This document shows, piece after piece, positions 1 through 9,544 of a stretch of 64,000 nt of DNA. Source of the stretch: Thermococcus gorgonarius. Lineage in GTDB: Archaea; Methanobacteriota_B; Thermococci; Thermococcales; Thermococcaceae. Both the position numbers and the translations under genes were made by a program. Under the pieces are notes generated by a model, which worked only from the letters and a program-made list of their open reading frames with translations, was not told the origin of the DNA and ran no database searches. The DNA is taken from the NCBI RefSeq assembly GCF_002214385.1, contig NZ_CP014855.1, forward strand, positions 124,001-188,000. The letters are read 5' to 3'. Within the stretch, counting starts at the first letter, position 1. Every line of letters starts with the position of its first letter.

Positions 1-579
1 TTTTAGTGGCTTTCTTGGGCAGGTAGTTGATGCCTGTTGGGGTTATCTCCTTCGCGCCCTTCGGGCGCTGTTAGAAGTAAACCCTTATCTCTAAAAAGCC
101 AGTTTAAGTTTGAAAGCCACTGAAAGCAAGAGCACTCGAAAAGCACGTACAAACTTTGATGAAACTTTGCGAAGGCAAAGTTTCCCTCCGTGGGGCGAAG
201 CCCCACTTCGGGGGTTTGAGAGTACAGAGCAAGCTTTAGGAAAGCTTGACCAAAGTTCGTAGCTCTCGTTCTGAAAGTTAATCTGGGCGGGTGATCCCCT
301 CTACTGGTCGCTTTAATTCTGTGGAATTCACAAAGGCAAGTCGCTAAGAGTGAGTTCACTTTAAATCGACGCCCGAAGGGCGTCAGTGGGCAGGAACTCC
401 TAATAGCACTTGCCCGTTGAGTTGAATTCCGTTTTTGGAATGGGCGTTTGGGGAGGGATCACACTCTTAGCTCCGGAAGTTCAGCGATGAGCTACCAACC
501 TTGATCAAACTTCACGGAGGTGAAGTTTGCTTTGCAAAAAAATTTCACACTTCCCAAACCAAAAAAGGGTGGAAAGGTT
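1..579. other. Gene-free, hairpin-rich tract at left edge
   Basis: No open frame here looks like a protein: codon use is poor and there are no ribosome-binding sites. The stretch is packed with short perfect inverted repeats, several with three-base loops: 54-68 (GCGCCC/GGGCGC), 161-184 (10-bp stem), 191-205 (TGGGGC/GCCCCA), 231-247 (AAGCTTT/AAAGCTT), 368-384 (GACGCCC/GGGCGTC) and 507-528 (AAACTTCA/TGAAGTTT). The GCCC-gaa-GGGC element occurs in both orientations. Similar words recur at 55252-55400. No rRNA, SRP RNA or RNase P RNA was recognised. It may be a dispersed repeat tract or a structured noncoding transcript. Confidence 0.6.
161..184. repeat. Perfect 10-bp inverted repeat, GAAACTTTGC/GCAAAGTTTC
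   Basis: GAAACTTTGC (161-170) and GCAAAGTTTC (175-184) are exact reverse complements around a four-base GAAG loop. It is the longest stem in the left gene-free tract. The AAACTTTG/CAAAGTTT word recurs at 55252-55274. Confidence 0.75.
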
Positions 580-597
580 CGAAAGCCTTTTAAATAG
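580..597 (+). promoter_or_regulatory. BRE/TATA promoter of the superoperon
   Basis: CGAAAG followed by CCTTTTAAATAG is a good archaeal BRE plus TATA. Its centre lies about 60 bases before the ATG at 652, which predicts a short leader. It is the first clear promoter ahead of the ribosomal protein cluster. Confidence 0.65.
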
Positions 598-651
598 TCT
601 CCATAGACCCCACTTCAGCGTTGAAGTTAGCAGAGCTAAGGATGACGGAAA

Positions 652-1422
652 ATGGCCTGGCACGTCTTCATTCCAGATTCACTCCTCGAAGAGAGCAACG
701 ACCCGAAGATCAGAACCTACAAAGTTGGGCAAATTGCTAGAGCCTGCTCGATATTTGGCGTCGAGCACATCTGGATTTACAGGGCCGGCGGAAGGGACGG
801 GAAGTTCATCAAAACGATCCTCGAATACGCAGAAACGCCGCAGTACCTCCGCAAAAGGCTGTTCCCCCTGATGCCAGAACTCAAGTACGCCGGCGTTATA
901 CCGCCGCTCAGGACACCGCACCACAAGCTCAAGGGAAAACCCAAGGTGGGCGAAATCCGTGAGGGCTTTGCCTTCAGGAAGGGCAAAAGGGTTTACGCGG
1001 ACATCGGGCTTGAAGAACTCGCGATGGTTGAAGGGGATGTTGAAGGGCGCGCAACGTTCAGGATCGTATCGATAAGACCGCTCAGAGTGGTGCCAGCGAA
1101 GCCAGCTGAATACTGGGGGTACAGGGTGCACCTGACTCATAAGTCCCTGGCGAAAACACTTAAAAAGGCCGGGCTGGATCTGGTCATCGCGACCTCTAGG
1201 AAGGGTCGCGATATTAGAGAGGTGGAGCTTCCCCCGCTGGAGGGGGAGATCGGTTTCGTGTTCGGCTCACCGAGGAAGGGCGTGATGGAGCTCCTCGGCG
1301 GGGAGAAGTTCAACTTCGATCTAATCCTTAACACGATCCCTAATCAGCGGACTGAAACCGTCCGCACCGAGGAGGCGCTCCTCGCGACTCTCGCAATATT
1401 TAATCTCATAAGGAGGGATTGA
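652..1422 (+). CDS. SPOUT-family RNA methyltransferase (MTH1/SPOUT1 type)
   Basis: 256 aa. The C-terminal part carries the signature of the SPOUT trefoil-knot methyltransferases: a glycine-rich loop [10 protein letters not shown] around residues 200-210, then [20 protein letters not shown] near the end, which would bind S-adenosylmethionine. The middle (about residues 85-150) is a beta-rich insertion expected to bind RNA. The family is annotated as putative RNA uridine-N3 methyltransferase; the substrate in archaea is not evident from sequence. Its stop lies one base before uL3, so it leads the ribosomal operon and an rRNA substrate is plausible. A TATA box lies about 60 bases upstream. Confidence 0.88.
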   Translation: MAWHVFIPDSLLEESNDPKIRTYKVGQIARACSIFGVEHIWIYRAGGRDGKFIKTILEYAETPQYLRKRLFPLMPELKYAGVIPPLRTPHHKLKGKPKVGEIREGFAFRKGKRVYADIGLEELAMVEGDVEGRATFRIVSIRPLRVVPAKPAEYWGYRVHLTHKSLAKTLKKAGLDLVIATSRKGRDIREVELPPLEGEIGFVFGSPRKGVMELLGGEKFNFDLILNTIPNQRTETVRTEEALLATLAIFNLIRRD

Positions 1423-1423
1423 G

Positions 1424-2464
1424 ATGGGAAAAGTACACAGGCCTAGGAGAGGTTCACTGGCATATTCCCCGAGAAAGAGGGCCAAGAGCATAGTGCCCAG
1501 GATTAGAAGCTGGCCAAAGGACAGTGAGGTCAGGATGCTGGGCTTTGCAGGCTATAAAGCCGGAATGACCCACATCCTCATGATAGATGACAACCCTGGA
1601 CTCACCAAGGGAAAGGAGATATTCGCGCCGGTCACAATAGTCGAGGTTCCGCCGCTCTTCGTCTACGGGATAAGGGCCTACAGGCAGGGCTACCTCGGCC
1701 TTGAAACAGCGACAGAGGTCTGGTTCCATGAGCTGAACGACTACGTCAAGAGAAGGATAAAGACCCTGCCCAAGGACTACGGCGAAGACGCATTCCAGGC
1801 CAAGCTCGGCCAGCTTGAAGACCTCGTCAACGACGGCGAGATAGTTGACGTTCGCCTTCTCGTCCACACCCAGCCGTGGCTCATCAAGCTCAAGAAGAAG
1901 CCGGAAGTCATGGAGTACGCCATAGGCGGCGACGACGTCAAGGCCAAGTTCGCCTACGCCAAGGAGAAGATCGGCAAGGAGATAAGGGCGAGCGAAGTTC
2001 TCCACGAGGGAGAGCTCCTCGACGTTATAGCCGTAACCAAGGGCAAGGGAACCCAGGGCCCGGTCAAGCGCTGGGGCGTCAAGGTTCAGTTCCACAAGGC
2101 CCAGAGGGCCGGAAAGGGCAGACACATCGGTAACCTCGGTCCGTGGCACCCGGCCCGCGTCATGTGGACTGTCCCGCAGGCCGGTCAGATGGGCTTCCAC
2201 CACAGGACCGAGCTCAACAAGAGGCTCATCGCCATAGGTGAGAACGGAAAGCTCAATCTGGACGGTAACGAGATCGAGATAACCCCGAAGGGCGGCTTCC
2301 CCCACTACGGAATCATAAGGAGCGACTTCCTCATGATAGAGGGCACGATTCCGGGTTCCTTCAAGAGGATAGTAAGGGTTAGGCCAGCCATAAGACCGCC
2401 CAAGAAGAAGCCGCCCGTTGAGAGGCCGCAGATAACCTACGTCAGTAGGGAGTCCAAGCAGTGA
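1424..2464 (+). CDS. rpl3p: Large-subunit ribosomal protein uL3
   Basis: 346 aa, the normal archaeal length. uL3 binds 23S rRNA early in assembly and sends an extension toward the peptidyl-transferase centre. The basic N-terminus, [11 protein letters not shown] near residue 40 and the [11 protein letters not shown] segment near residue 256 are diagnostic. The ATG follows an AGGAGGG ribosome-binding site and lies one base after the methyltransferase stop, so the two are surely cotranscribed. It is the first ribosomal gene of the L3-L4-L23-L2 string. Confidence 0.98.
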   Translation: MGKVHRPRRGSLAYSPRKRAKSIVPRIRSWPKDSEVRMLGFAGYKAGMTHILMIDDNPGLTKGKEIFAPVTIVEVPPLFVYGIRAYRQGYLGLETATEVWFHELNDYVKRRIKTLPKDYGEDAFQAKLGQLEDLVNDGEIVDVRLLVHTQPWLIKLKKKPEVMEYAIGGDDVKAKFAYAKEKIGKEIRASEVLHEGELLDVIAVTKGKGTQGPVKRWGVKVQFHKAQRAGKGRHIGNLGPWHPARVMWTVPQAGQMGFHHRTELNKRLIAIGENGKLNLDGNEIEITPKGGFPHYGIIRSDFLMIEGTIPGSFKRIVRVRPAIRPPKKKPPVERPQITYVSRESKQ

Positions 2465-2474
2465 GGTGAGATAG

Positions 2475-3242
2475 ATGAAGGTTAAGGTTTTCAACCTCGA
2501 AGGCGAGCCCGTTGGGGAGATAGAGCTTCCAAAGGTCTTTGCTACGCCTTTCAGGCCCGACCTCATAAGGCGTGCAGTCATCGCTTCATGGACCCACAGG
2601 ATACAGCCCCAGGGAAGGGACCCGCAGGCGGGTAAGAGAAGGGTTACCGAGAACATTGGAAAGGGCCACGGCATGGCGAGGGTTGAGAGGATAAAGACTC
2701 CGCCGAGGTTCGCGGCCTTCGTCCCGTTCGCCGTTGGTGGAAGGAGAACCCACCCGCCGAAGGTCGAGAAGATAATCTGGGAGGACATCAACAAGAAGGA
2801 GCGCAGGCTGGCTATAATGAGCGCTATCGCCGCAACAGCAAACCCTGACCTCGTCAAGGCTAGGGGTCACATCATAGACAACGTTCCCGCCTTCCCGCTC
2901 GTCGTCGTTGACGACCTCGAGAAGGTCTTCAAAACGGCACAGACCAGGGAGATATTCAAGAAGCTCGGCGTTTGGGACGACATCGAGAGGGCAAAGAAGA
3001 ACACCAAGATAAGGGCCGGAAAGGGCAAGATGCGCGGCAGGAGATACAAGAAGGCCAAGGGACCACTTATCGTCGTTGCCAAGAACGAGGGCATCGTCCA
3101 GGGAGCGAGGAACCACCCCGGAGTTGATGTAGTTACAGTCGAGAACCTCGGTGTCGAGCTGCTCGCTCCCGGAACCCACCCGGGAAGGCTCACAATCTGG
3201 ACGAAGGGAGCAATAGAGAAGCTTAGGGAGATTTATGGGTGA
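2475..3242 (+). CDS. rpl4p: Large-subunit ribosomal protein uL4
   Basis: 255 aa, archaeal/eukaryotic-type uL4. The glycine- and arginine-rich loop [18 protein letters not shown] around residues 57-75 is the extension that lines the peptide exit tunnel. The basic segment [18 protein letters not shown] near residue 185 is also typical. The ATG lies seven bases after GAGGTGAG and ten bases after the uL3 stop. No irregularity was seen. Confidence 0.98.
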   Translation: MKVKVFNLEGEPVGEIELPKVFATPFRPDLIRRAVIASWTHRIQPQGRDPQAGKRRVTENIGKGHGMARVERIKTPPRFAAFVPFAVGGRRTHPPKVEKIIWEDINKKERRLAIMSAIAATANPDLVKARGHIIDNVPAFPLVVVDDLEKVFKTAQTREIFKKLGVWDDIERAKKNTKIRAGKGKMRGRRYKKAKGPLIVVAKNEGIVQGARNHPGVDVVTVENLGVELLAPGTHPGRLTIWTKGAIEKLREIYG

Positions 3243-3248
3243 TGGGAG

Positions 3249-3509
3249 ATGGATCCGTACAAGGTTATCGTAAGGCCCGTCGTTACCGAAAAAGCCGTTT
3301 CGCTCATCGAAAGGGAGAACAAGCTCACCTTCATAGTCGATAGAAGGGCCACCAAGCAGGACATCAAGAGGGCCGTGGAAGAGATGTTCGATGTGAAAGT
3401 CGAGAAGGTCAACACCCTCATAACAATGAAAGGCGAGAAGAAGGCCTACGTGAAGCTCAAGCCCGAGTACAACGCAAGTGAGGTTGCTGCAAGAATGGGA
3501 TTGTTCTGA
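3249..3509 (+). CDS. rpl23p: Large-subunit ribosomal protein uL23
   Basis: 86 aa. uL23 sits at the mouth of the exit tunnel and is the docking site for SRP and other nascent-chain factors; SRP54 is encoded in this window at 49466-50815. The sequence begins [17 protein letters not shown], with the conserved VTEKA motif, and includes the [19 protein letters not shown]-binding helix. The ATG follows GATGGGAG closely, six bases after uL4. Confidence 0.98.
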   Translation: MDPYKVIVRPVVTEKAVSLIERENKLTFIVDRRATKQDIKRAVEEMFDVKVEKVNTLITMKGEKKAYVKLKPEYNASEVAARMGLF

Positions 3510-3522
3510 CGGGGTGAGTGAG

Positions 3523-4242
3523 ATGGGAAAGAGTTTGATCCAGCAGAGGAGAGGTAAGGGAACCACGACCTTTAGGGCCCCTTCGCACAGGTACAGGGGC
3601 GCTGTTAAGTACGTTCCGCTCAACATCACGAAGGAGAGGACCATCAGGGGAGTCGTTGAGGAAATCCTCCACGACCCTGGAAGAACGGCTCCAGTTGCCC
3701 GCGTTAGGTTCGAGGACGGGACTAAAAAGCTTATCCTTGCTCCAGAGGGAGTTCTCGTTGGTCAGGAGATTTACATTGGACCTGAGGCCCCGATAGCGAT
3801 AGGCAACACCCTTCCGCTCGCAAAGATACCGGAGGGAACCTACGTATACAACATCGAGGGCATACCGGGTGATGGTGGAAAGTACGTCCGCGCCGGGGGA
3901 ACTTACGCCCTCGTCGTGAGCAGGGAGAAGGACAAAGTCATAGTCCAGCTTCCGAGCGGTGAGCTCAAGCAGTTCAAGCCCGAGTGCAGGGCAACGATAG
4001 GTGTTGTCGCCGGCGGCGGTAGGCTCGAGAAGCCCATCGTCAAGGCTGGTAAGGCCTACTACATCGCCAAGGCCAGGAACAGGTTCTGGCCGAAGCCGAG
4101 AGGTGTCAAGATGAACGCCGTCAACCACCCGCACGGTGGTAAGGAGCACCACATCGGAAGGCCGAGCACCGTTTCCCGTAGGGCTCCGCCCGGAAGGAAG
4201 GTTGGCCACATAGCCGCGAGAAGAACTGGTAGGAGGAAGTGA
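3523..4242 (+). CDS. rpl2p: Large-subunit ribosomal protein uL2
   Basis: 239 aa. The start is the ATG at 3523 after GGGGTGAGTGAG, giving [20 protein letters not shown]; an in-frame ATG at 3478 lies inside uL23 and lacks a ribosome-binding site. uL2 helps join the subunits and shapes the peptidyl-transferase centre. The C-terminal [15 protein letters not shown] stretch (about residues 205-220) contains the functionally critical conserved histidine region. Confidence 0.97.
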   Translation: MGKSLIQQRRGKGTTTFRAPSHRYRGAVKYVPLNITKERTIRGVVEEILHDPGRTAPVARVRFEDGTKKLILAPEGVLVGQEIYIGPEAPIAIGNTLPLAKIPEGTYVYNIEGIPGDGGKYVRAGGTYALVVSREKDKVIVQLPSGELKQFKPECRATIGVVAGGGRLEKPIVKAGKAYYIAKARNRFWPKPRGVKMNAVNHPHGGKEHHIGRPSTVSRRAPPGRKVGHIAARRTGRRK

Positions 4243-4244
4243 AG

Positions 4245-4646
4245 ATGGCGAGAAGGAAGGAGTTTAGGTATAGGGGTTACACGCTCGATGAATTACTCAA
4301 CATGTCCCTTGAGGAGTTTGCAAAGCTCCTCCCGGCCAGGCAGAGGAGGAGCCTCAAGAGGGGCCTTAGCCCTGAGCAGAAGAAGCTCCTCAGGAAAATA
4401 AGGCTTGCCAAGAAGGGCAAGTACAAGAAGCCGATAAGGACCCACAGCAGGGACATGATTATACTTCCCGAGATGGTCGGCATGACCATTCACGTCCACA
4501 ACGGCAAGGAGTTCGTTCCCGTCGAGATCAAGGAGGAGATGATAGGCCACTACCTCGGAGAGTTCGCCATGACGAGAAAGGTCGTCCAGCACGGCTCACC
4601 TGGTGTCGGTGCAACGAGGTCATCGATGTTCGTGGCAGTTAAGTGA
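4245..4646 (+). CDS. rps19p: Small-subunit ribosomal protein uS19
   Basis: 133 aa, head of the 30S subunit near the A-site finger. The start at 4245 ([17 protein letters not shown]) follows TAGGAGGAAG, which overlaps the uL2 end. A GTG two codons earlier is less well placed. The C-terminal [20 protein letters not shown] matches the conserved uS19 core with the archaeal ending. The stop is ten bases before uL22. Confidence 0.97.
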   Translation: MARRKEFRYRGYTLDELLNMSLEEFAKLLPARQRRSLKRGLSPEQKKLLRKIRLAKKGKYKKPIRTHSRDMIILPEMVGMTIHVHNGKEFVPVEIKEEMIGHYLGEFAMTRKVVQHGSPGVGATRSSMFVAVK

Positions 4647-4656
4647 GGTGGTTTAG

Positions 4657-5127
4657 ATGAGCAGGGGCAGGTTTTCCTACTCATTCCAAAATTTTGACCC
4701 TGAGAGGATGGCTCGCGCCAGCGGAAGGGATCTTAGAATTTCACCCAAGCACAGCGTTGAGCTCCTCAGAGAGATAAGGGGCATGATGCTGAACGACGCT
4801 CTCCGCTACCTCGACGATGTCATAGCGAAGAAGAGACCCGTTCCGATGAAGCGCCACAACGACAGCCAGGGACACAAGCCGGGTAAGGGCTTCGGTCCGG
4901 GTAGGTACCCGGTCAAGGTCGCCAAGGCCGTCAAGAAGATACTCCTTAACGCCAAGAACAACGCCGAGCAGAAGGGCCTCGATGTCGACAGGCTTAAGAT
5001 AATTCATGCTGCAGCGCACCGCGGTCCAGTGCTTCGCGGGTACATCCCGAGAGCCTTCGGAAGGGCCACCCCATTTAACGAGCAGACCACTCACATAGAG
5101 ATAGTCGTCGAGGAGATTAGGAGGTGA
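4657..5127 (+). CDS. rpl22p: Large-subunit ribosomal protein uL22
   Basis: 156 aa, archaeal/eukaryotic-type uL22 whose hairpin lines the exit-tunnel constriction with uL4. Diagnostic parts are [20 protein letters not shown] near the N-terminus, [13 protein letters not shown] in the middle and the C-terminal [20 protein letters not shown] hairpin. The ATG follows GAGGTGG. It overlaps the beginning of the longest uS3 frame, consistent with tight coupling. Confidence 0.97.
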   Translation: MSRGRFSYSFQNFDPERMARASGRDLRISPKHSVELLREIRGMMLNDALRYLDDVIAKKRPVPMKRHNDSQGHKPGKGFGPGRYPVKVAKAVKKILLNAKNNAEQKGLDVDRLKIIHAAAHRGPVLRGYIPRAFGRATPFNEQTTHIEIVVEEIRR

Positions 5128-5132
5128 GACCT

Positions 5133-5762
5133 TTGGCAATCGAGAGGTACTTCATTAGGGAAGGAGTTAAGGAAATGCTCATCGACGAGTACCTTGAGAA
5201 AGAGCTCAGGCGTGGCGGCTATGGTGGTCTGGATATAAAGAAGACCCCCCTCGGAACCAAGGTCATAATCTTCGCCGCCAACCCCGGTTACGTTATCGGC
5301 AGGGGTGGAAAGAGGATAAGGGATCTGACCAGGATACTTGAGAGGCAGTTTGGCCTTGAGAACCCTCAGATCGAGGTCGAGGAGATAAAGAACCCATACC
5401 TCAACGCCAAGGTTCAGGCCGTTCGCCTGGCGCAGGCCCTTGAGAGGGGAGTACACTTCAGGAGGGCCGCTTACTCAGCCATAAGGGCTATTATGAGGAA
5501 CGGAGCTAGGGGCGTCGAGATTCGCTTAAGTGGAAAGCTCACCGGCGAAAGAGCTAAGAGCGTTAGGTTTTACCAGGGCTACCTTGCCAAGGTTGGAAAC
5601 CCCGCTGAAACACTCGTCAGCAAGGGTTACGCTCAGGCTCTGCTCAAGCTCGGTGTTATAGGAGTCAAGGTCTCTATCATGCCGCCCGATGCAAAGCTTC
5701 CGGACGAGATCGAGATCAAGGAGATAGTGGAGGAAGAGGTGAGCACCAATGAAGCCCAGTGA
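5133..5762 (+). CDS. rps3p: Small-subunit ribosomal protein uS3 (TTG start)
   Basis: 209 aa if started at the TTG at 5133, giving [16 protein letters not shown] at 5124 is in frame but overlaps the GAGGTGAG ribosome-binding site itself, so the TTG, seven bases downstream, is the better choice. uS3 lies at the mRNA entry channel. The type-2 KH domain shows [15 protein letters not shown] near residue 52. The C-terminus is acidic ([11 protein letters not shown]). It overlaps uL29 by 14 bases. Confidence 0.95.
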   Translation: MAIERYFIREGVKEMLIDEYLEKELRRGGYGGLDIKKTPLGTKVIIFAANPGYVIGRGGKRIRDLTRILERQFGLENPQIEVEEIKNPYLNAKVQAVRLAQALERGVHFRRAAYSAIRAIMRNGARGVEIRLSGKLTGERAKSVRFYQGYLAKVGNPAETLVSKGYAQALLKLGVIGVKVSIMPPDAKLPDEIEIKEIVEEEVSTNEAQ

Positions 5763-5949
5763 GATTAGGGAGATGAGCATTGAGGAAATCGATGAGAAGA
5801 TCAGACAGCTCCGCCTCGAGCTCGCCAAGGAGAAGGGTATGCTTACCATGGGGACCTCTACCGAGAACCCCATGGTCATCCGCAACCTCAGGCGCGATAT
5901 AGCGCGCCTGCTTACCATAAAAAAGGAGAAGCTTAGGGAGAAAAGGTGA
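5749..5949 (+). CDS. rpl29p: Large-subunit ribosomal protein uL29
   Basis: 66 aa helical protein at the exit-tunnel rim next to uL23. It begins [20 protein letters not shown] and has the conserved [20 protein letters not shown] segment. The ATG lies inside the 3' end of uS3 (14-base overlap) and follows GGAAGAGGTGAGC, so translation is probably coupled. Confidence 0.96.
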   Translation: MKPSEIREMSIEEIDEKIRQLRLELAKEKGMLTMGTSTENPMVIRNLRRDIARLLTIKKEKLREKR

Positions 5950-5955
5950 GGTTCG

Positions 5956-6252
5956 GTGCCAAGGATTGTTAACCCTCTGGATGAGATGCTCTTTAAAGAG
6001 GTGCTGAAGGAGCAGCAGAGAATTAGGGTTTACATAGAAAGGGCCCGCTACGGAAAACTCAAGACAATAATTGAGGGCATAGACGAGAAGGAGTTCGACC
6101 TCGAGGAGATAGCAAAAAAGCTGAAGGCGAAGCTGGCATGCGGCGGAACCGTAAAGAAGGGAAGGATAGAACTCCAGGGCGACCACAGAGACAGGGTCAA
6201 GAAATTGCTGGCAGAACTTGGATTTTCAGAGGAGCTCATAGAGGTCGAGTGA
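5956..6252 (+). CDS. Translation initiation factor aIF1 (SUI1 family)
   Basis: 98 aa with a GTG start preceded by GGTGAGG. It belongs to the SUI1/eIF1 family, which binds the 30S P site near the start codon and polices start-codon choice. The family core is visible in the C-terminal half: [18 protein letters not shown] followed by the [12 protein letters not shown] helix. It sits between uL29 and the RNase P subunit, the usual place in Thermococcales. Its 3' end overlaps the next gene by at least four bases. Confidence 0.96.
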   Translation: MPRIVNPLDEMLFKEVLKEQQRIRVYIERARYGKLKTIIEGIDEKEFDLEEIAKKLKAKLACGGTVKKGRIELQGDHRDRVKKLLAELGFSEELIEVE

Positions 6253-6518
6253 CGGCAAAAAACATAATCTGGCACGAACTCATAGGGCTGAAAGCAAAGG
6301 TTATAAGGGCATCTCATCCAGAGCTGGTTGGCATCGAGGGCTACGTCCTTGATGAGACTCGTAATACTCTCACCATAGTTGGTGATAGGGTCTGGACCGT
6401 TCCGAAGGACGTTGCCGAGTTCGAGTTTGAAACGGCCGCCGGCAAGAGGATTAGAGTGAATGGGAGTAAGCTGGTTGGGAGACCTGAGATGAGGTTGAAG
6501 AAGAGGTGGCGGAAATGA
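6249..6518 (+). CDS. rnp1: RNase P protein component 1 (Rpp29)
   Basis: 89 aa from the GTG at 6249, whose GTGA overlaps the aIF1 stop. An alternative ATG at 6138 would give 126 aa but lies 115 bases inside aIF1 and has a weak ribosome-binding site. As I recall, Pyrococcus homologues are annotated at about 127 aa, so the start is uncertain. Rpp29 is a subunit of archaeal RNase P, which trims tRNA 5' leaders. The core [28 protein letters not shown] and [18 protein letters not shown] is intact. Confidence 0.93.
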   Translation: MTAKNIIWHELIGLKAKVIRASHPELVGIEGYVLDETRNTLTIVGDRVWTVPKDVAEFEFETAAGKRIRVNGSKLVGRPEMRLKKRWRK

Positions 6519-6859
6519 GAGAGATAGGATTGAACGTTCAGCCTCCCGCTGAAAAGTGTAACGATCCAAACTGCCCGTGGCACGGGCACCTCAAAATACA
6601 CGGTAGATACTTCGAAGGAATAGTGGTCAGCGACAAGGGTAAGAAGACGGTAGTGGTTGAGAGACAGCACTACAGGTACCTCAAGAAGTACGAGAGATAC
6701 GAGCTCAGGAGGAGCAAGGTTCACGCCCACAACCCGGAGTGCATAAACGCTAAAGTGGGTGACCGCGTCCTCATCGCTGAGACCAGGCCGATAAGCAAGA
6801 CCAAGAGCTTTGTAGTCGTTGCAGTCGTTCAGAGGGCTGAAAGGTCTGAGGAGGTGTGA
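6515..6859 (+). CDS. rps17p: Small-subunit ribosomal protein uS17
   Basis: 114 aa from the ATG at 6515 ([15 protein letters not shown]), five bases after GAGGTGG. The in-frame GTG at 6506 is part of the ribosome-binding site. uS17 has an OB fold and binds 16S helices 7 and 11. Cysteines in [11 protein letters not shown] and HNPECINAK are typical of the archaeal form. The start overlaps the Rpp29 stop by four bases. Confidence 0.97.
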   Translation: MREIGLNVQPPAEKCNDPNCPWHGHLKIHGRYFEGIVVSDKGKKTVVVERQHYRYLKKYERYELRRSKVHAHNPECINAKVGDRVLIAETRPISKTKSFVVVAVVQRAERSEEV

Positions 6860-6862
6860 CGG

Positions 6863-7288
6863 ATGGCCAAGAAGGGTGCCGGTGCAACGAGGGGTATAAG
6901 TCCCGTCAGGCCCACTAGGGCCCTTCCGATTGGTGCCTACCTCAAGGTCGCCGACAACAGCGGTGCCAAGGTTATCCAGATCATCGGTGTCGTCGGCTAC
7001 AAGGGTACCAGGAGAAGGCTCGCCTCAGCTGGCGTTGGTGACATGGTCGTCGCTACCGTCAAGAAGGGAAGGCCTGACATGAGGCACCAGGTGGTTAGGG
7101 CTGTCATCGTGAGGCAGAGGAAGGAATACAGAAGGCTTGACGGCATGCGCGTCAAGTTTGAGGACAACGCGGCAGCTATAGTCACGCCTGAGGGCGTTCC
7201 GAGGGGAACCGAGATCAGGGGTGCCATCGCTAGAGAAGCCGCCGAGAGGTGGGTTAGGCTCGGTAGTATAGCGAGCATAGTGCTGTGA
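6863..7288 (+). CDS. rpl14p: Large-subunit ribosomal protein uL14
   Basis: 141 aa. uL14 contributes to intersubunit bridges near the sarcin-ricin loop. The sequence has the family core [20 protein letters not shown] near residue 27 and [20 protein letters not shown] near residue 98. The ATG follows GAGGTGTGACGG and lies three bases after uS17. Confidence 0.98.
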   Translation: MAKKGAGATRGISPVRPTRALPIGAYLKVADNSGAKVIQIIGVVGYKGTRRRLASAGVGDMVVATVKKGRPDMRHQVVRAVIVRQRKEYRRLDGMRVKFEDNAAAIVTPEGVPRGTEIRGAIAREAAERWVRLGSIASIVL

Positions 7289-7298
7289 GGTGAGAATT

Positions 7299-7664
7299 AT
7301 GAAGCTTGATGTAAAGCAGCCGAGAAAGCAGAGGAAGTTCCTTTACAACGCTCCCCTTCACCTTAGGCAGAAGATAATGAGCGCTCCCCTTAGCAAGGAA
7401 CTCAGGGAGAAGTACGGTGTGAGAAATCTTCCAATCAGGGAGGGGGACAAGGTTAGGGTAATGCGCGGTGACTTCAAGGGGAAGGAAGGCAAAGTTCTCG
7501 AGGTTGACCTCAAGAGGTACAGAATCCACGTTGAGGGCGTTACTCAGACCAAGGTCGACGGTACCGAGGTCTTCTATCCGCTTCACCCATCCAATGTGAT
7601 GATAATCGAACTCAACCTCGAGGACGAGGAGAGGAAGAAGATAATTGAGAGGAGGGCTGCCTGA
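7299..7664 (+). CDS. rpl24p: Large-subunit ribosomal protein uL24
   Basis: 121 aa from the ATG at 7299 ([16 protein letters not shown]), six bases after GAGGTGAG; a GTG at 7290 is part of that site. uL24 nucleates 50S assembly and flanks the exit tunnel. A KOW motif is visible as [20 protein letters not shown] at about residues 47-66. Its stop overlaps the eS4 start by one base. Confidence 0.97.
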   Translation: MKLDVKQPRKQRKFLYNAPLHLRQKIMSAPLSKELREKYGVRNLPIREGDKVRVMRGDFKGKEGKVLEVDLKRYRIHVEGVTQTKVDGTEVFYPLHPSNVMIIELNLEDEERKKIIERRAA

Positions 7665-8395
7665 TGGCGAGAAAGGGTCCGAAGAGGCATCTTAAGAGGC
7701 TTGCCGCTCCAACCTCATGGTATCTCCACAGGAAGGAGTACAAATGGGCCGTTAGACCGAGGCCGGGTCCTCACAGCATGCAGACGTCAATACCGCTGCT
7801 CTACATCGTCAGGGACTACCTCGGCTACGCCAAGACCGCACGTGAGGCCAGGAAGATACTCAACGAGGGCAAGATCCTCGTCGATGGACGCGTTAGGAAG
7901 GACTACAAGTTCCCTGTTGGGATAATGGACGTAGTTTCCATCCTCGAAACCGGTGAACACTACAGGGTTCTTCCAAACAGGATTGGAAAGCTCATACTCC
8001 ACCCGATAAGCGAGGAGGAGGCAAAGCTCAAGCCCTTCAGGATAAACAACAAGCGCATGGTCAAAGGCGCTAAGGTTCAGCTCAACCTCCACGACGGAAG
8101 CAACCACCTCGTTGGTTTTGCTGAGAAGGACTCCTTCAGGACATCTTACACCGTCGTCATGAAGGTTCCGGAGAGGGAGATCGTCGAAGTTATACCCTTC
8201 GAGGTCGGTGCCTACGTCTTCGTTACTCAGGGTAAGAACGTGGCAAGGAGAGGCAGAATAGTCGAAGTCAGGCAGTTCCCGATGGGCTGGCCTGATGTGG
8301 TTACAATCGAAGACGAGAGTGGGGAGAAGTTTGACACCCTGAAGGAATACGCCTTTGTCCTTGGTAAGGACAAGCCCGTCATTTCCCTTCCGTGA
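7664..8395 (+). CDS. rps4e: Small-subunit ribosomal protein eS4
   Basis: 243 aa. eS4 is an archaeal/eukaryotic-specific 30S protein with an S4-type RNA-binding domain (about residues 42-100, [20 protein letters not shown]), a central domain and a C-terminal KOW region near [20 protein letters not shown]. It begins [16 protein letters not shown]. The ATG overlaps the uL24 stop (TGATG), so the two are coupled. Confidence 0.97.
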   Translation: MARKGPKRHLKRLAAPTSWYLHRKEYKWAVRPRPGPHSMQTSIPLLYIVRDYLGYAKTAREARKILNEGKILVDGRVRKDYKFPVGIMDVVSILETGEHYRVLPNRIGKLILHPISEEEAKLKPFRINNKRMVKGAKVQLNLHDGSNHLVGFAEKDSFRTSYTVVMKVPEREIVEVIPFEVGAYVFVTQGKNVARRGRIVEVRQFPMGWPDVVTIEDESGEKFDTLKEYAFVLGKDKPVISLP

Positions 8396-8406
8396 GGTGA
8401 GAAGAG

Positions 8407-8958
8407 ATGGAGATAAACAGAGAGGCCATACTTGCTGACTGGGAAGCTCACCCCATGAGGAAGCCCAGGATAGCTAAGGTCACTATAAACATCGGTGTTG
8501 GCGAGAGTGGTGAGAGACTTACCAAGGCTGAGACAATGCTTGAGCAGCTGGTTGGCCAGAAGCCGATAAGGAGAAGGGCCAAGCAGACCAACAGGGACTT
8601 CGGAATCAGGAGGGGAGAGCCAATAGCTGTGAAAGTCACCCTCCGCGGTGAAAAGGCCAGGCAGATGCTCGACAGGCTTCTTGAGGCTGTCGACAGGAAA
8701 CTTAGCGTCAGCAACTTCGATGAGCACGGCAACTTCTGCTTTGGGATTCAGGAGCACATCAACATACCCGGAGTTGAGTACGATCCGGAGATAGGTATCT
8801 TCGGTATGGACGTCTGCGTCACCCTCGAGAGGCCAGGCTTTAGGGTAGCGAAGAGGAAGAGGCAGAGGAGGAAGATACCGACCAGGCACAAGCTGACGAA
8901 AGAAGAGGGTATTGTCTTCGCTATGGAGGAGTTGAAGGCCAAGGTGGAGGGATTGTGA
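8407..8958 (+). CDS. rpl5p: Large-subunit ribosomal protein uL5
   Basis: 183 aa. uL5 binds 5S rRNA with uL18 in the central protuberance. Typical segments are [20 protein letters not shown] at the N-terminus, [20 protein letters not shown] and [20 protein letters not shown]. The ATG follows GAGGTGAGAAGAG. The start of uS14 follows its stop by one base. Confidence 0.98.
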   Translation: MEINREAILADWEAHPMRKPRIAKVTINIGVGESGERLTKAETMLEQLVGQKPIRRRAKQTNRDFGIRRGEPIAVKVTLRGEKARQMLDRLLEAVDRKLSVSNFDEHGNFCFGIQEHINIPGVEYDPEIGIFGMDVCVTLERPGFRVAKRKRQRRKIPTRHKLTKEEGIVFAMEELKAKVEGL

Positions 8959-8959
8959 G

Positions 8960-9130
8960 ATGGCGAAGGCCGACTACAACAGGAGGAAGCCGAGGAAGTT
9001 TGGTAAGGGAGCGAGAAGATGCATGCGCTGCGGCCAGTACGGTCCGATAATCAGGATTCACGGCCTCATGCTCTGCAGGCACTGCTTCCGCGAGGTTGCT
9101 CCAAAGCTCGGCTTCAAGAAGTATGAGTGA
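8960..9130 (+). CDS. rps14p: Small-subunit ribosomal protein uS14 (zinc form)
   Basis: 56 aa, short but unmistakable: [20 protein letters not shown], then [20 protein letters not shown] and [16 protein letters not shown]. The two pairs of cysteines (CxxC ... CxxC) form the zinc site of the compact uS14. It lies between uL5 (one-base gap) and uS8 (eleven-base gap), its normal position. The start has GGTGGAGGGA upstream inside uL5. Confidence 0.97.
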   Translation: MAKADYNRRKPRKFGKGARRCMRCGQYGPIIRIHGLMLCRHCFREVAPKLGFKKYE

Positions 9131-9141
9131 GGTGAGATGCG

Positions 9142-9534
9142 ATGACTCTGCTTGATCCGCTTGCGAACGCTCTTTCCCACATAACCAACAGTGAGAGGGT
9201 TGGAAAGAAGGAGGTCTACATAAAGCCTGCCTCAAAGCTCATTGGCGAAGTGCTGAGGGTTATGCAGGAGAACGGCTACATAGGGGAGTTCGAGTTCATA
9301 GACGATGGAAGGGCAGGCATTTACAGGGTTCAGCTCCTTGGAAGGATTAACAAAGCTGGAGCAATAAAGCCTCGCTTCCCGGTTAAAGCCATGGAATACG
9401 AGAAGTGGGAGAAGAGGTTCCTTCCGGCGTTCGAGTTCGGTATCCTTATAGTCTCGACGTCTCAGGGCGTTATGACACACAAGGAGGCTATCGAGAAGGG
9501 AATCGGCGGAAGGCTGATAGCCTACGTCTACTGA
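9142..9534 (+). CDS. rps8p: Small-subunit ribosomal protein uS8
   Basis: 130 aa, binds the central domain of 16S rRNA. It starts [20 protein letters not shown] after GAGGTGAGATGCG. The C-terminal [20 protein letters not shown] is the conserved RNA-binding signature. It ends ten bases before the uL6 start. Confidence 0.98.
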   Translation: MTLLDPLANALSHITNSERVGKKEVYIKPASKLIGEVLRVMQENGYIGEFEFIDDGRAGIYRVQLLGRINKAGAIKPRFPVKAMEYEKWEKRFLPAFEFGILIVSTSQGVMTHKEAIEKGIGGRLIAYVY

Positions 9535-9544
9535 GGTGAGAAAA

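Noticed and set aside
3-359. 118-codon frame on the minus strand at the left edge
   Set aside because: It crosses several hairpins, has no ribosome-binding site and its composition is not protein-like.
1454-2857. 467-codon frame on the minus strand over uL3 and uL4
   Set aside because: It is antisense to two certain ribosomal protein genes and arises from their codon bias.
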